NCBI GenBank assembly: GCA_029940475.1
Contig: JAPYUT010000011.1
Coordinates: 23,242 to 87,241 of the forward strand
Source: Verrucomicrobiales bacterium
GTDB lineage: Bacteria > Verrucomicrobiota > Verrucomicrobiia > Verrucomicrobiales > DEV007
Direction: 5' to 3'
Length of the DNA stretch: 64,000 bases
Shown here: positions 53,593-61,838 of the stretch, one piece after another
Numbering within the stretch: the first letter of the stretch is position 1
Layout of the letters: each line of letters starts with the position of its first letter
Program-made: the position numbers and the translations under genes
Notes under the pieces: generated by a model
What the model saw: the letters and a program-made list of their open reading frames with translations, nothing else
Database searches by the model: none
What the model was told of the DNA's origin: nothing

Positions 53593-55494
53593 CTAGCGCT
53601 CGATTTCTATATCGGAAAAATCCGTGGCGGTTGCCTTGGTGTAGATGCCGAAGAAATTCACGGCGTCAAGTGTGTCAGGCAGTTCTTTCTCCAGCCTGCA
53701 CATACCGGTTTCAAGCACCGCTAATCGTTTGCCGAGGTCGACAGTGATGCGCACGGTAAACTTCTGGGTTTGATCGAATTTGGCCTGTTCCAGGGTTCCG
53801 GACTTCACATTTGCCCAGTTCCCCTCGAATATGCCGTGGGAATTCATGCCGATCATGCTGCCTGCTTTGATGAGATGGTCATTTACGGCTTTCTGTCCGA
53901 AACAAAACAAGGCGTTGCGCGTGGTTGTGCTCACTGCGCTTTGATAATTGAGCTTAAAGACGGCGCGGGACTTGTCGGTGAGTGGCGGGTCGAGAGGGCG
54001 CAATGCGAAAGCCTCGCCGGCACTGGTGAGACGGTAGGAACTTTCAGATTTTGTGACTGAACCGCCCCGGACAATCGGCCAGTCGCCGCTCTGGTCGTTG
54101 CCATCGCTGAGTTTGCCGGCCTTCTTGGGTTTTGCCTTGCCGCGGTTTTGTTTTTTTCTCGGTTGTTCATTTTGCCACCATTCACGTGGTCCTTCAGCTT
54201 CAATGCCACGCCAGACTTCAAGGAATTTCGACTTCATCACGGCCAGCTTTGCCGGTTGCTTCCCGGCCAGATCGTTTAGCTCTTTCGGGTCCTTCTCAAT
54301 TTCGTAAAGTTGAAATTCGCTGAGTGATCGGTCGGCTACTATTTTCCAGGCACCTATGCGCATTGCCGCGTGGCTTTTTTCCGGGGCAATGTGTGTGCGC
54401 CAGAACAGCGGCACTGCCCGGTTGACAGGTTGCCCCTTGAAGGCCGGGCGTATGTCCGTTCCGTCAATAGTTCGGTTGTCCGGCAGGGGTATGTCAACAA
54501 TGCCGGTCACTGTCGAGAATATGTCGGAACCGATGACCGGCACGGTGCTGACGGTTCCGGGATCGATGTGGCCGGGCCAGCGCACCATGCCCGGCACGCG
54601 AATTCCCCCCTCATGCGAGTCGCGCTTGCGCCCGCGCAAACCGCCGGTTGAACCGCGGGTGCGGCCGGACCTGCCGCTGCCCTCGGGGCCGTTGTCGGAG
54701 GTGAAGAAGACGATAGTGTCATCGTGCAGCCCAAGTTCCTTGAGTCCCTTCATCAGCATACCGAAAGCATGGTCGATCTGGGTGATGTTGCCGTGATGCT
54801 GACGAATCCCATCGTCAGCTATATTGCGGTATGGCGCCATGAATTCTGGGGAGGATTCAATTGGCAGGTGAGGCTCGTGCGTCCATACCGATAGCAGGAA
54901 CGGTTTTGTTTTGTCGCGGACATCTGCCAGCCACCTGATCGCCTCGCCCGCTACCAGTGGTGCGGAGAAGCCCTCAAGTCTGCCCATAGCCTTGCCGTTC
55001 AGGACAAAGTTGGTGGGATTCTTGTGGCTTGGCGCCGCATTGTTCTGAGTGGCCATCCAATGGTCGTAACCGTGGTCGTTGGGTTGCGGCTGGCTCTCTT
55101 TGTTAAAGTGGCCGTTGAGGTGCCATTTGCCGACATGGCAGGTCGCGTAGCCCTTGGTCTTGAGCAATTCCGGCAACGTCACTTCACTTTCACGCAAGTG
55201 TGTGTAGTGGCCCGATGGGATCCAGCGCCAGACGCCATTGCGGTAGGGAGTGCGTCCGGTAAGCACCGATGAACGTGATGGCGAGCACACACCGCAGGCT
55301 GAGTAGCACTGCGTGAAACGCACGCCTTCTCCGGCAAACCGGTCAAGGTTGGGGGACTTGATGACAGGGTGACCGTAACAGGCCAGATCCCCCCATCCCA
55401 TGTCATCAGTCAGGAAGATAACAACGTTTGGGGACTTGGCGCCGGCAGAACAAACGCAGGTAAGGATGCAAAGTAATAATGGAACAGGTTTCAT
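53593..55494 (-). CDS. Secreted sulfatase with C-terminal jelly-roll domain
   Basis: The 633-residue sulfatase has a signal peptide (1-19) and formylglycine motif CSPSR with Cys70. Blocks: VVIFLTDDMGWGDLACYGHP, GKWHLNGHFNKESQPQPNDH, WTHEPHLPIESSPEFMAPYR, FTSDNGPEGSGRSGRTRGST and RDSHEGGIRVPGMVRWPGHI, which fit arylsulfatase A-like or N-acetylgalactosamine-sulfatase-like enzymes. A Lys/Arg-rich linker (about 455-475) leads to a roughly 150-residue beta-rich tail (AGEAFALRPLDPPL, FCFGQKAVNDHLIKAGSMIG, VRITVDLGKRLAVLE, FSDIEIER), likely a carbohydrate-contacting domain. It overlaps the oxidoreductase stop by four bases and ends the three-gene operon. Confidence 0.9.
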   Translation of the reverse strand: MKPVPLLLCILTCVCSAGAKSPNVVIFLTDDMGWGDLACYGHPVIKSPNLDRFAGEGVRFTQCYSACGVCSPSRSSVLTGRTPYRNGVWRWIPSGHYTHLRESEVTLPELLKTKGYATCHVGKWHLNGHFNKESQPQPNDHGYDHWMATQNNAAPSHKNPTNFVLNGKAMGRLEGFSAPLVAGEAIRWLADVRDKTKPFLLSVWTHEPHLPIESSPEFMAPYRNIADDGIRQHHGNITQIDHAFGMLMKGLKELGLHDDTIVFFTSDNGPEGSGRSGRTRGSTGGLRGRKRDSHEGGIRVPGMVRWPGHIDPGTVSTVPVIGSDIFSTVTGIVDIPLPDNRTIDGTDIRPAFKGQPVNRAVPLFWRTHIAPEKSHAAMRIGAWKIVADRSLSEFQLYEIEKDPKELNDLAGKQPAKLAVMKSKFLEVWRGIEAEGPREWWQNEQPRKKQNRGKAKPKKAGKLSDGNDQSGDWPIVRGGSVTKSESSYRLTSAGEAFALRPLDPPLTDKSRAVFKLNYQSAVSTTTRNALFCFGQKAVNDHLIKAGSMIGMNSHGIFEGNWANVKSGTLEQAKFDQTQKFTVRITVDLGKRLAVLETGMCRLEKELPDTLDAVNFFGIYTKATATDFSDIEIER

Positions 55495-56756
55495 AATTTT
55501 GGTTGCCAGTCCTTGCGGTATTCGCGTCGCCAGAATCTGCCGGCAGCGGGGTTGTCAACGATTTGGCGTGTCTCTGGATCCAGCCTGACCTCGCTGCGGC
55601 TACGATAGGCAATGTTGCCGAGGTGGCACATCATTGCACTTTTCTGGGCATCCCCGATCTCGGCATTGAGGCCGGCGCCATCGCGGATGCCGGCAGCAAA
55701 GTTCTGGAAGTGCGGCAGGTCGGTGAAAGGCGGGATGTTCTCCTCAAGTAACTTTCCCTCAAGGTCATAAATACGATAACCGGAACTCTCGAAAGCCATT
55801 ACGCCCCTGTCGCCGTAGATGCTGACAAAGCTGTGTTTCTCGTGTTTGCGCTGCAGGCAGCTACTGCCGTGCCAGCTGATGCCAACCTTGCCGAAATCGT
55901 AGGTCGCGTCAGCGGTATCAGGAGTCTCCTGGTCATCCACATGGTGATAGCGCCCGCCGTTGCAGGTAACCCGCACCGGGTAATCGACGTCGAGTCCCCA
56001 GCGTGCGATGTCGAGTGCGTGTACCCCGTTGTTGGCGAGTTCCCCGCCACCGTAATGCCAGTGCCAGTGCCAGTTGTAATGCACCAGGTTGTCCTTGTAG
56101 GGACGCTCCGGGGTCGGTCCCTGCCAGAGTTTCCAGTCCAGCCACTGCGGGATTGCCACCTGCCTGCCGCGGCCGATTGATCCACGCCGGTTGTTATACC
56201 AGCAGCGTGCGTAGTGCAGGGTGCCGAGCGCACCACCGCGGATCTTTTCAATACCTTCGCGAAAGGCCGGCAGGCTGCGGCGCTGGTTACCCATCTGCAC
56301 CAGACGATTGTTGTCACGTGCGGCCTTGACGATCAGTTGTGATTCGTGCGCATTGTGGCTGCCTGGCTTTTCGACATAAACGTGCTTGCCGGCATGACAG
56401 GCGAGAATGGCAGCAGGCGTGTGCCAGAAGTTTGGTGCGGCAATGGCCAGCACATCAACTTCCTTGTCATCAAGGATTTCTCTAAAATCAGTGACTCCCC
56501 TTGGTTCCTTTCCAGCCTGTTTGCCGGCGGCATACTTGATGCCTCCGGCAAGGCGGTTTTTGTCGACATCGCAGACATAAGCAATCTCGGTATTGTCAAC
56601 TCCCGAGAAGCCGGCGATATGCGCCTTGCCGCGACTGAGGCCCATCACGCCGATGCGCAGGCGTTGATTCGGGTTTTTTCGCGCCAATACAGCGGGAGCG
56701 CTCGCCAGTGCTGTGGCAACTGCGGAGGTTTTCAGGAATTGTCGCCTGCTTTTCAT
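55491..56756 (-). CDS. Tat-exported Gfo/Idh/MocA family oxidoreductase
   Basis: The 421-residue protein carries a Tat signal (RRQFLKTSAVATALASAP, from 4), so it would be folded with its NAD(P) before export, like glucose-fructose oxidoreductase. The Rossmann part has RIGVMGLSRGKAHIAGF and AYVCDVDKNRL; the conserved E-K-P is VYVEKPGSHNAHE with catalytic Lys. The C-terminal substrate domain has MGNQRRSLPAFREGI, YNWHWHWHYGGGELANNGVH and ALDIARWGLDVDYPV. The HWHWHYGGGEL-N-NG-H stretch is usual in the planctomycete/verrucomicrobial secreted group. Related enzymes oxidise sugar C3 hydroxyls, which would suit the DUF1080 protein nearby. It sits between two sulfatase genes (17-base gap, four-base overlap). 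Confidence 0.9.
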   Translation of the reverse strand: MKSRRQFLKTSAVATALASAPAVLARKNPNQRLRIGVMGLSRGKAHIAGFSGVDNTEIAYVCDVDKNRLAGGIKYAAGKQAGKEPRGVTDFREILDDKEVDVLAIAAPNFWHTPAAILACHAGKHVYVEKPGSHNAHESQLIVKAARDNNRLVQMGNQRRSLPAFREGIEKIRGGALGTLHYARCWYNNRRGSIGRGRQVAIPQWLDWKLWQGPTPERPYKDNLVHYNWHWHWHYGGGELANNGVHALDIARWGLDVDYPVRVTCNGGRYHHVDDQETPDTADATYDFGKVGISWHGSSCLQRKHEKHSFVSIYGDRGVMAFESSGYRIYDLEGKLLEENIPPFTDLPHFQNFAAGIRDGAGLNAEIGDAQKSAMMCHLGNIAYRSRSEVRLDPETRQIVDNPAAGRFWRREYRKDWQPKL

Positions 56757-56773
56757 ATGGCGAGTGTGGCATA

Positions 56774-58312
56774 TTACTGCCGGTCTTGCCAAGCCTGCCA
56801 TTTTTTCCCGAGCAGGGATACCTTTTCCGGGTTTGAACCGGCAAGGTTATTGAGTTCCGTCGGGTCCCTGGCAAGATTGTAGAGTTCCCACCGGCCCCTG
56901 GATTGCGCCACCAGTTTCCAGTCACCATCGCGAACAGCTTTGCCTTTGGCGTGTTTCCAGAAAATTGTCGCGCGATCGGCGACTGCTTTTCCAGCGAAAG
57001 CCGCCGCAAAGCTGCGCCCGACATGGGGGAGGATTGGCAGTCCTCCAAATTTCTCGGGATACTTAACTCCTGTGGCCTCAAGCAAGGTTGGCATGAGGTC
57101 GGTAACGTGACAGACTGCCTTTTCCAGTTTGCCTTTACGGGGAATTCCCTGTGGCCAGTGCGCGATCAGCGGGCTGCGATCACCACCCTCATGGTCGTGT
57201 TGCTTGAACAGGCGGAAGGGTGTGTTGCCGAGGTTTGCCCAGCCATAGCCGACACTTTGATAGGTATGCTCCGGGCCCGGCATGATATCCGGCCGGTTGC
57301 CCGGCATCATCGGCCTGCCGTCCCGGGTTTTGCCGGGCAGGTAGGGACCTTTGCGCTGCTCGCCGTATTCCACATGGCAGGCACCGTTGTCGTGCATATA
57401 GAGGATGAGGGTATTATCAAATGCGTTGCGTTTCCTGAGCAGGCCCATGATTTTTCCGATGCCCTCGTCCATCACCGTGACCTGTGCCGCATAGACCTCC
57501 ATGCGGCGCTCTTGCCAGGCCTTGTGTTTCTCATCATTCCAGGCGGGTATCTTTGGATGGCGCGGGGAAATCCTGCAGTCAGGCGTGATTACACCAAGCT
57601 GTTTCATCTTGTCGAGACGCGATTTGCGCAGCGTGTCCCATCCCTGTGCAAAAGTTCCCTTGTGTTTTGCGATGTCGCGCTCACGGGCGTGCAGGGGCCA
57701 GTGTGCGGCAGTGTAGGCGAGGTAGAGAAAGAACGGGCGCTTTGGCTCCTCGTCGAGTGCCCTGCTCACCATGCCTGCAGCTTCACTGCTCAGCGCATCG
57801 GTGAAGTAATAATCGGGATCATTGCGCGCTTCATGCGAGATGTCCCTGCCGTCGCGGGTCAACAGGTCGGGATCGTAGAAGCTTGCCGCCCCGCCGGGAA
57901 TGCCGTACCAGTGGTCGAAACCGCGGTCGTTTGGTGATCCCGCTCCCGCGCGGGCATGGTTGCCGAGGTGCCACTTGCCGGCCATCAGGGTGGTGTAGCC
58001 GGATTTGCGCAACAGTTCGGGCAGGGTGACACAATTTTTGCTGAGTGTGGCACCGGGCTTGGCCGTTTTCGGGTAGTGTCCGGTCATCAGGCTGGCGCGG
58101 GTGACAAGGCACATGTTGTTGACGTAGTAGTTGGTGAAACGCAGTCCGCCTTTTGCCAATGCATCGATGTTCGGCGTTGAGATTTCGCCGCCATAGCAGC
58201 TGATATCGGAGAATCCCATGTCGTCGGCAATAACAACCACAATGTTCGGTTGCCGCGCTGCGCTTGCGACAACCGGCACCAGGGCGTTAAGCAGTAAAAG
58301 CAGGCGAATCAT
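56774..58312 (-). CDS. Secreted sulfatase-like protein with non-canonical CLVTR motif
   Basis: The 512-residue protein has a signal peptide (1-19) and an overall sulfatase fold: NIVVVIADDMGFSDISCYGG, TPNIDALAKGGLRFTNYYVN, MAGKWHLGNHARAGAGSPND, YMHDNGACHVEYGE and FRLFKQHDHEGGDRSPLIAH. The position of the formylglycine motif reads C68-L-V-T-R72, where known sulfatases have C-x-P/A-x-R; the Cys and Arg remain but residue +2 is Val. The formylglycine-generating enzyme may therefore not modify it. The remaining metal and catalytic blocks look intact. It is first in the operon with the oxidoreductase and a second sulfatase. The ATG at 58,312 was chosen since the 72-codon upstream extension is not signal-like and overlaps the divergent DUF1080 gene. 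Confidence 0.85.
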   Translation of the reverse strand: MIRLLLLLNALVPVVASAARQPNIVVVIADDMGFSDISCYGGEISTPNIDALAKGGLRFTNYYVNNMCLVTRASLMTGHYPKTAKPGATLSKNCVTLPELLRKSGYTTLMAGKWHLGNHARAGAGSPNDRGFDHWYGIPGGAASFYDPDLLTRDGRDISHEARNDPDYYFTDALSSEAAGMVSRALDEEPKRPFFLYLAYTAAHWPLHARERDIAKHKGTFAQGWDTLRKSRLDKMKQLGVITPDCRISPRHPKIPAWNDEKHKAWQERRMEVYAAQVTVMDEGIGKIMGLLRKRNAFDNTLILYMHDNGACHVEYGEQRKGPYLPGKTRDGRPMMPGNRPDIMPGPEHTYQSVGYGWANLGNTPFRLFKQHDHEGGDRSPLIAHWPQGIPRKGKLEKAVCHVTDLMPTLLEATGVKYPEKFGGLPILPHVGRSFAAAFAGKAVADRATIFWKHAKGKAVRDGDWKLVAQSRGRWELYNLARDPTELNNLAGSNPEKVSLLGKKWQAWQDRQ

Positions 58313-58418
58313 TATTTCATGGCAGCATAAGGGAAAATGCCAATATCGCGAACAGCTCGTGCGATGGCGGATTATTATTGTTTTGTTGCGGGGATTGTTG
58401 TGATAGTCCTTTGCAGTA

Positions 58419-59045
58419 ATGAAGACTTTAGCCTCAATTTCAGCCCTGTTGTTTTTCTTCACCTCCTTGTCCCGCGCAGCGGACGGGTTCACCACGATTT
58501 TTGACGGCAAGGACATGTCGCAGATCAAGACCGCGGGTAACTGGAAGATACAGAAAGACGGGTCACTCTATCTTGAACCGAGGCCCGGCGAGAAGGGTTG
58601 GTCGCGATACGGCTCCTACCTGTGGCTCAAGGAGGATTACAAGGACTTCGTGTTCGACTTTGAGTATAAGCACGAGAAAGGTGGAAATTCAGGCCTCTAT
58701 TTCAGGATCTACGATGAGGCCGACCCGACCGCACACGGCTTTGAGGTGCAGATTCTTGATTGCTTCGGCAAGAAGAAACTCGGGCAGCATGACCTTGGAG
58801 GAGTGATCCAGACTGCCGGGCCGCTGGCTAACGGCTCGAAGCCCGCCGGTGAATGGAATCGCATGGTGGTGACAATGAAGGAAGGCAGGTTGAGCGTGGT
58901 CCTCAACGGCAAGACGGTGCAGGACAAGCTGGACCTGGCCGCCAGGAAACCGAAGAACAAGAAGTTGGCGGATTCAGGAAAGATCGCCATTCAGGACCAC
59001 GGCCAGAAGTTCTGGGTGCGCAACCTGAAGGTCAAGAGCCTATAG
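58419..59045 (+). CDS. Secreted DUF1080 protein (3-keto-disaccharide hydrolase family)
   Basis: The 208-residue protein has a signal peptide (1-20) and then the complete single-domain jelly roll: FTTIFDGKDMSQIKTAGNWK, YGSYLWLKEDYKDFVFDFEY, NSGLYFRIYDEADPTAHGFE followed by VQILDCFG, and the ending GKIAIQDHGQKFWVRNLKVK. Length matches the family minimum. Characterised members hydrolyse or beta-eliminate 3-keto-glycosides produced by sugar 3-oxidases. It is divergent from the sulfatase-oxidoreductase operon (106 bases between starts), which is a plausible shared control region. It faces the TolC-like gene convergently with four bases between stops. Confidence 0.9.
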   Translation: MKTLASISALLFFFTSLSRAADGFTTIFDGKDMSQIKTAGNWKIQKDGSLYLEPRPGEKGWSRYGSYLWLKEDYKDFVFDFEYKHEKGGNSGLYFRIYDEADPTAHGFEVQILDCFGKKKLGQHDLGGVIQTAGPLANGSKPAGEWNRMVVTMKEGRLSVVLNGKTVQDKLDLAARKPKNKKLADSGKIAIQDHGQKFWVRNLKVKSL

Positions 59046-59049
59046 CCGG

Positions 59050-60459
59050 CTACTGTTCTTCCGGCGGCAGGGTTTCAAAATCCCCGCCAAGGGCGAGGTG
59101 CAGGTCAATGCGGTTCTGCAGGCGCTGGTTGCGCAGCGTGATCATTGCGTTGCGGGCGGCAACACCCCGGCGCTGGGCCTCAAAGATCGACAGGATGCCA
59201 ATCAATCCCTCCGAGTAATCCCGGCCTGCCTGCGCTTCGGCGAGCTTGGCCTGTGCCAGCTCAACGCTGATAAAGCGTTCCTGCTCGGACAGCGAGCGCT
59301 CGGTGGCCAGGGCGGATTCCACTTCACGCAAAGCCTCGAGCACACGGTCCGTGAAGCTGTGCAATGCCTGCTCATTCTGTGTGAGGGCCCGCTGCGCCTG
59401 GGCGGATAATGCACCGCCCCGGAAAATGCTTTGAGCAAGTGAGGATGCGGCATTCCAGAGGATTGTCTCAGGGTCGGCAAGGAGCCGGTTCAGCTCTCCG
59501 CTTGCGTCCGAGCCGCGGGCGGTGAGGGCGAAGGAGGGCAGCATGTTCTTGCGTGCCGCATCGGCACGCCTGGCCGATGCCCGCAGGGATGCCGCCGCGG
59601 CGGCGATGTCGGGGCGGCGCCACAGCAGCTCGGAGGGCAATCCTGCAGGCACGTTTGCCGGCAGTCTTGGAAGCAGGTTGCGGCTTTTTAGTTTCCCGGA
59701 GGGATACCGTCCCAGCAGGACTTCCAGGGGCCTTGCCGCGTTGTCACGGGCAAGTTTACGCGCGATCACGTTGCGCTCGGCGGAGGCCACGTTGTTGCGG
59801 CCAAACTGGACGGAAAGGGGGGTGGCTGTTTCATCGCCGGCCTTATAGTTGCGCTCGGTGATCCGGTAGTTGCTAACAAAGCTGTCACGGGTCTGCTCGG
59901 CGAGTTCAAGCCGCTGCCTGGCAGTGATGATATTGCACCAGGCCTTGGCGACGTTTGCCGCCAGTGACAGCCGTGCCGCGCGGAAATCCGCGCGAGCAGC
60001 CTGATAATCCCCCCGGGCGGCGTGATCAAGGTCGCGCAGCCTTCCCCAGAGATCCATTTCCCACGAGGCTGCCAGTGTCAGTGCGTAGCCGGACTCGTAT
60101 TTTGCCGATTCGCTGAGCACATCGCGCCTGGTGCTCGAGCCGGAACCACTGATGTTGATTGCGGGGAAGCGTTCCGCACGTCCGGTGATGGTTCCCTGCC
60201 TGGCGGATTCAAGCCGTGACGCTGCAGCTTTCAGGTTGTTGTTTTTTTCCAGTGCTTCCCTGACAAGTTCCTGCATTTGGGCATCGCCAAACCCGGCAAT
60301 CCACCCGGTGACAATCCTGCCCTCATTGTTTTTGCCTGAGCCTGTCCATTTACCGGGCAGCTCAAGGTTCCGGTCATTGACCGGCCGATCCATGGTCAAC
60401 ACCGAGCACCCCTGCAGGGACAATGCAGTAAACAGGACGATAGTGACAGGGGGGACCAT
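59050..60459 (-). CDS. TolC/NodT-family outer-membrane efflux lipoprotein
   Basis: The 469-residue protein has a lipoprotein signal with lipobox LSLQGC, placing the acylated Cys at about 18. NodT-type features are DRPVNDRNLELPGKWTGSG, VREALEKNNNLKAAASRLES, WEMDLWGRLRDLDHAARGDY and the second half repeat LPSELLWRRPDIAAAAASLR, followed by NEQALHSFTDRVLEALREVE. Two OEP repeats are complete, so it should form the usual trimeric channel. No membrane-fusion protein or RND pump is adjacent, so it is an orphan that may serve a distant pump. An in-frame TTG at 60,480 would lengthen it by seven residues and would supply a Lys ahead of the signal. Confidence 0.9.
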   Translation of the reverse strand: MVPPVTIVLFTALSLQGCSVLTMDRPVNDRNLELPGKWTGSGKNNEGRIVTGWIAGFGDAQMQELVREALEKNNNLKAAASRLESARQGTITGRAERFPAINISGSGSSTRRDVLSESAKYESGYALTLAASWEMDLWGRLRDLDHAARGDYQAARADFRAARLSLAANVAKAWCNIITARQRLELAEQTRDSFVSNYRITERNYKAGDETATPLSVQFGRNNVASAERNVIARKLARDNAARPLEVLLGRYPSGKLKSRNLLPRLPANVPAGLPSELLWRRPDIAAAAASLRASARRADAARKNMLPSFALTARGSDASGELNRLLADPETILWNAASSLAQSIFRGGALSAQAQRALTQNEQALHSFTDRVLEALREVESALATERSLSEQERFISVELAQAKLAEAQAGRDYSEGLIGILSIFEAQRRGVAARNAMITLRNQRLQNRIDLHLALGGDFETLPPEEQ

Positions 60460-60647
60460 ATATTTTTCATTTATTATCAAATCAGGTGCGCTCTGTCGAT
60501 GGCATCATGCAATAGATATGCATGCGACCAGAAAAGGGAAGATCGAGGAGATGAGCATTGACGGGCGGATCAGGAGGTTTCGGGCCCTGTGCAGGCCTTG
60601 CCCATTTGCCCTTCACAAGTTGTTTCCCAGCCGGTAAGGTGCCCGTC

Positions 60648-61835
60648 ATGAATAAATCAGGCTATTTTGTAATGTCATTCCTCGGGCTTGGCGTATTGAG
60701 CGGTAACGCTGCATTGCCCTTTGAGCGTCAGGTTATTGACGCCAAGATCGCCATTGGCTACGGTCTCGCCATTGGTGACGTGGACGGTGACAAGAAGCCC
60801 GACATCCTGCTTGCCGACAAGTCCCAGGTCGCCTGGTATCGCAATGGTGACTGGCAGCGCTTCGTGATGACGGAGAACATCAACCCGCGGGTCGGAACGC
60901 GCTTCCTGGATAATGTCTGCATCGCCGCCCGCGATATTGACGGGGACGGCAAGGTTGAGGTTGCCGTTGGTGCCAACTGGAACCCGGGGGAGACCTCGGA
61001 CAAGGCGAAGAGCGGATCGGTGCATATCCTCAAGCGCCCGGATGATGCGACCAAGCGCTGGGGATCGAAAAAACTCGACCACCTACCGACTATTCACCGC
61101 ATGCATTTTGTCCGGTCCGGGAAGGGTTTTGAGCTACTGGTGCTTCCCCTGCACGGGGTCGGCAACAGGGGCGGGGCGGGCGAAGCGGTCAAGATGCTGC
61201 ACTACGCGGCAAGTGACTGGAAGATGGTCGCCCATGACATTGGCCTGCATGCCACCCACAACTTTGATGTTGTTTCCGCCGATCAAGGCAGTGAAGGGGT
61301 CATTGTTGGCGGTAAGGAGGGGGTGATTGTCCGGGACAACCTGAGACAGAAAAAATTGGTGTCCAATCCTCTTTCCCGGGGCGTTGGTGAGGTGCGCAGC
61401 TATGGGGGTGGCCGCCAATACGTGGGAGCGGATGGTAAAGCCAAGGGACGTCCTGGCGACGACCGGCTGGTGGCGACGATTGAACCGATGCACGGCAATG
61501 AGGTGGTGGTCTACGGCGCGCCTGAAAAAGGATCGGAGCAACCCTCACGCACTTCCCTCGATACCACCCTGAATCAGGGTCATGCGCTGGCCATTGCCGA
61601 TCTGGACGGTGACAAGAAACCCGAGGTGCTTGCCGGATGGCGTGGCGGCAAGGGTGGCATAAGAATTTACATTCAGGGTGCCGATGGCTGGAAGGGTGAA
61701 TCGCTTGATGAGGGCGGCATTACCTGTGAGGACCTGAAGGTGGCTGACCTCAACGGTGACGGCAAACCTGATGTGATTGCCGCCGGAAGGGGAAGTAAGA
61801 ACGTGGTGATCTACTGGAACAAGGGCGGCAAGTAA
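60648..61835 (+). CDS. Secreted FG-GAP/VCBS-repeat beta-propeller protein
   Basis: The 395-residue protein has a signal peptide (1-22, MNKSGYFVMSFLGLGVLSG). Calcium-binding FG-GAP loops recur: IGDVDGDKKPDILLADKS, ARDIDGDGKVEVAVGANW, IADLDGDKKPEVLAGWRG and VADLNGDGKPDVIAAGRGSK. These repeats build an integrin-alpha-like propeller. HATHNFDVV and RTSLDTTLNQGHALAIADLD are further conserved-looking segments. The planctomycete/verrucomicrobial members are extracytoplasmic and of unknown role. The ATG at 60,648 has AAGGT seven bases upstream. It is divergent from the TolC-like gene and ends three bases from the convergent sulfatase. Confidence 0.85.
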   Translation: MNKSGYFVMSFLGLGVLSGNAALPFERQVIDAKIAIGYGLAIGDVDGDKKPDILLADKSQVAWYRNGDWQRFVMTENINPRVGTRFLDNVCIAARDIDGDGKVEVAVGANWNPGETSDKAKSGSVHILKRPDDATKRWGSKKLDHLPTIHRMHFVRSGKGFELLVLPLHGVGNRGGAGEAVKMLHYAASDWKMVAHDIGLHATHNFDVVSADQGSEGVIVGGKEGVIVRDNLRQKKLVSNPLSRGVGEVRSYGGGRQYVGADGKAKGRPGDDRLVATIEPMHGNEVVVYGAPEKGSEQPSRTSLDTTLNQGHALAIADLDGDKKPEVLAGWRGGKGGIRIYIQGADGWKGESLDEGGITCEDLKVADLNGDGKPDVIAAGRGSKNVVIYWNKGGK

Positions 61836-61838
61836 GCT

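Noticed and set aside
56903..57937. 344-codon plus-strand open frame opposite a sulfatase
   Set aside because: Shadow of the minus-strand sulfatase-like gene; its composition shows no domain.
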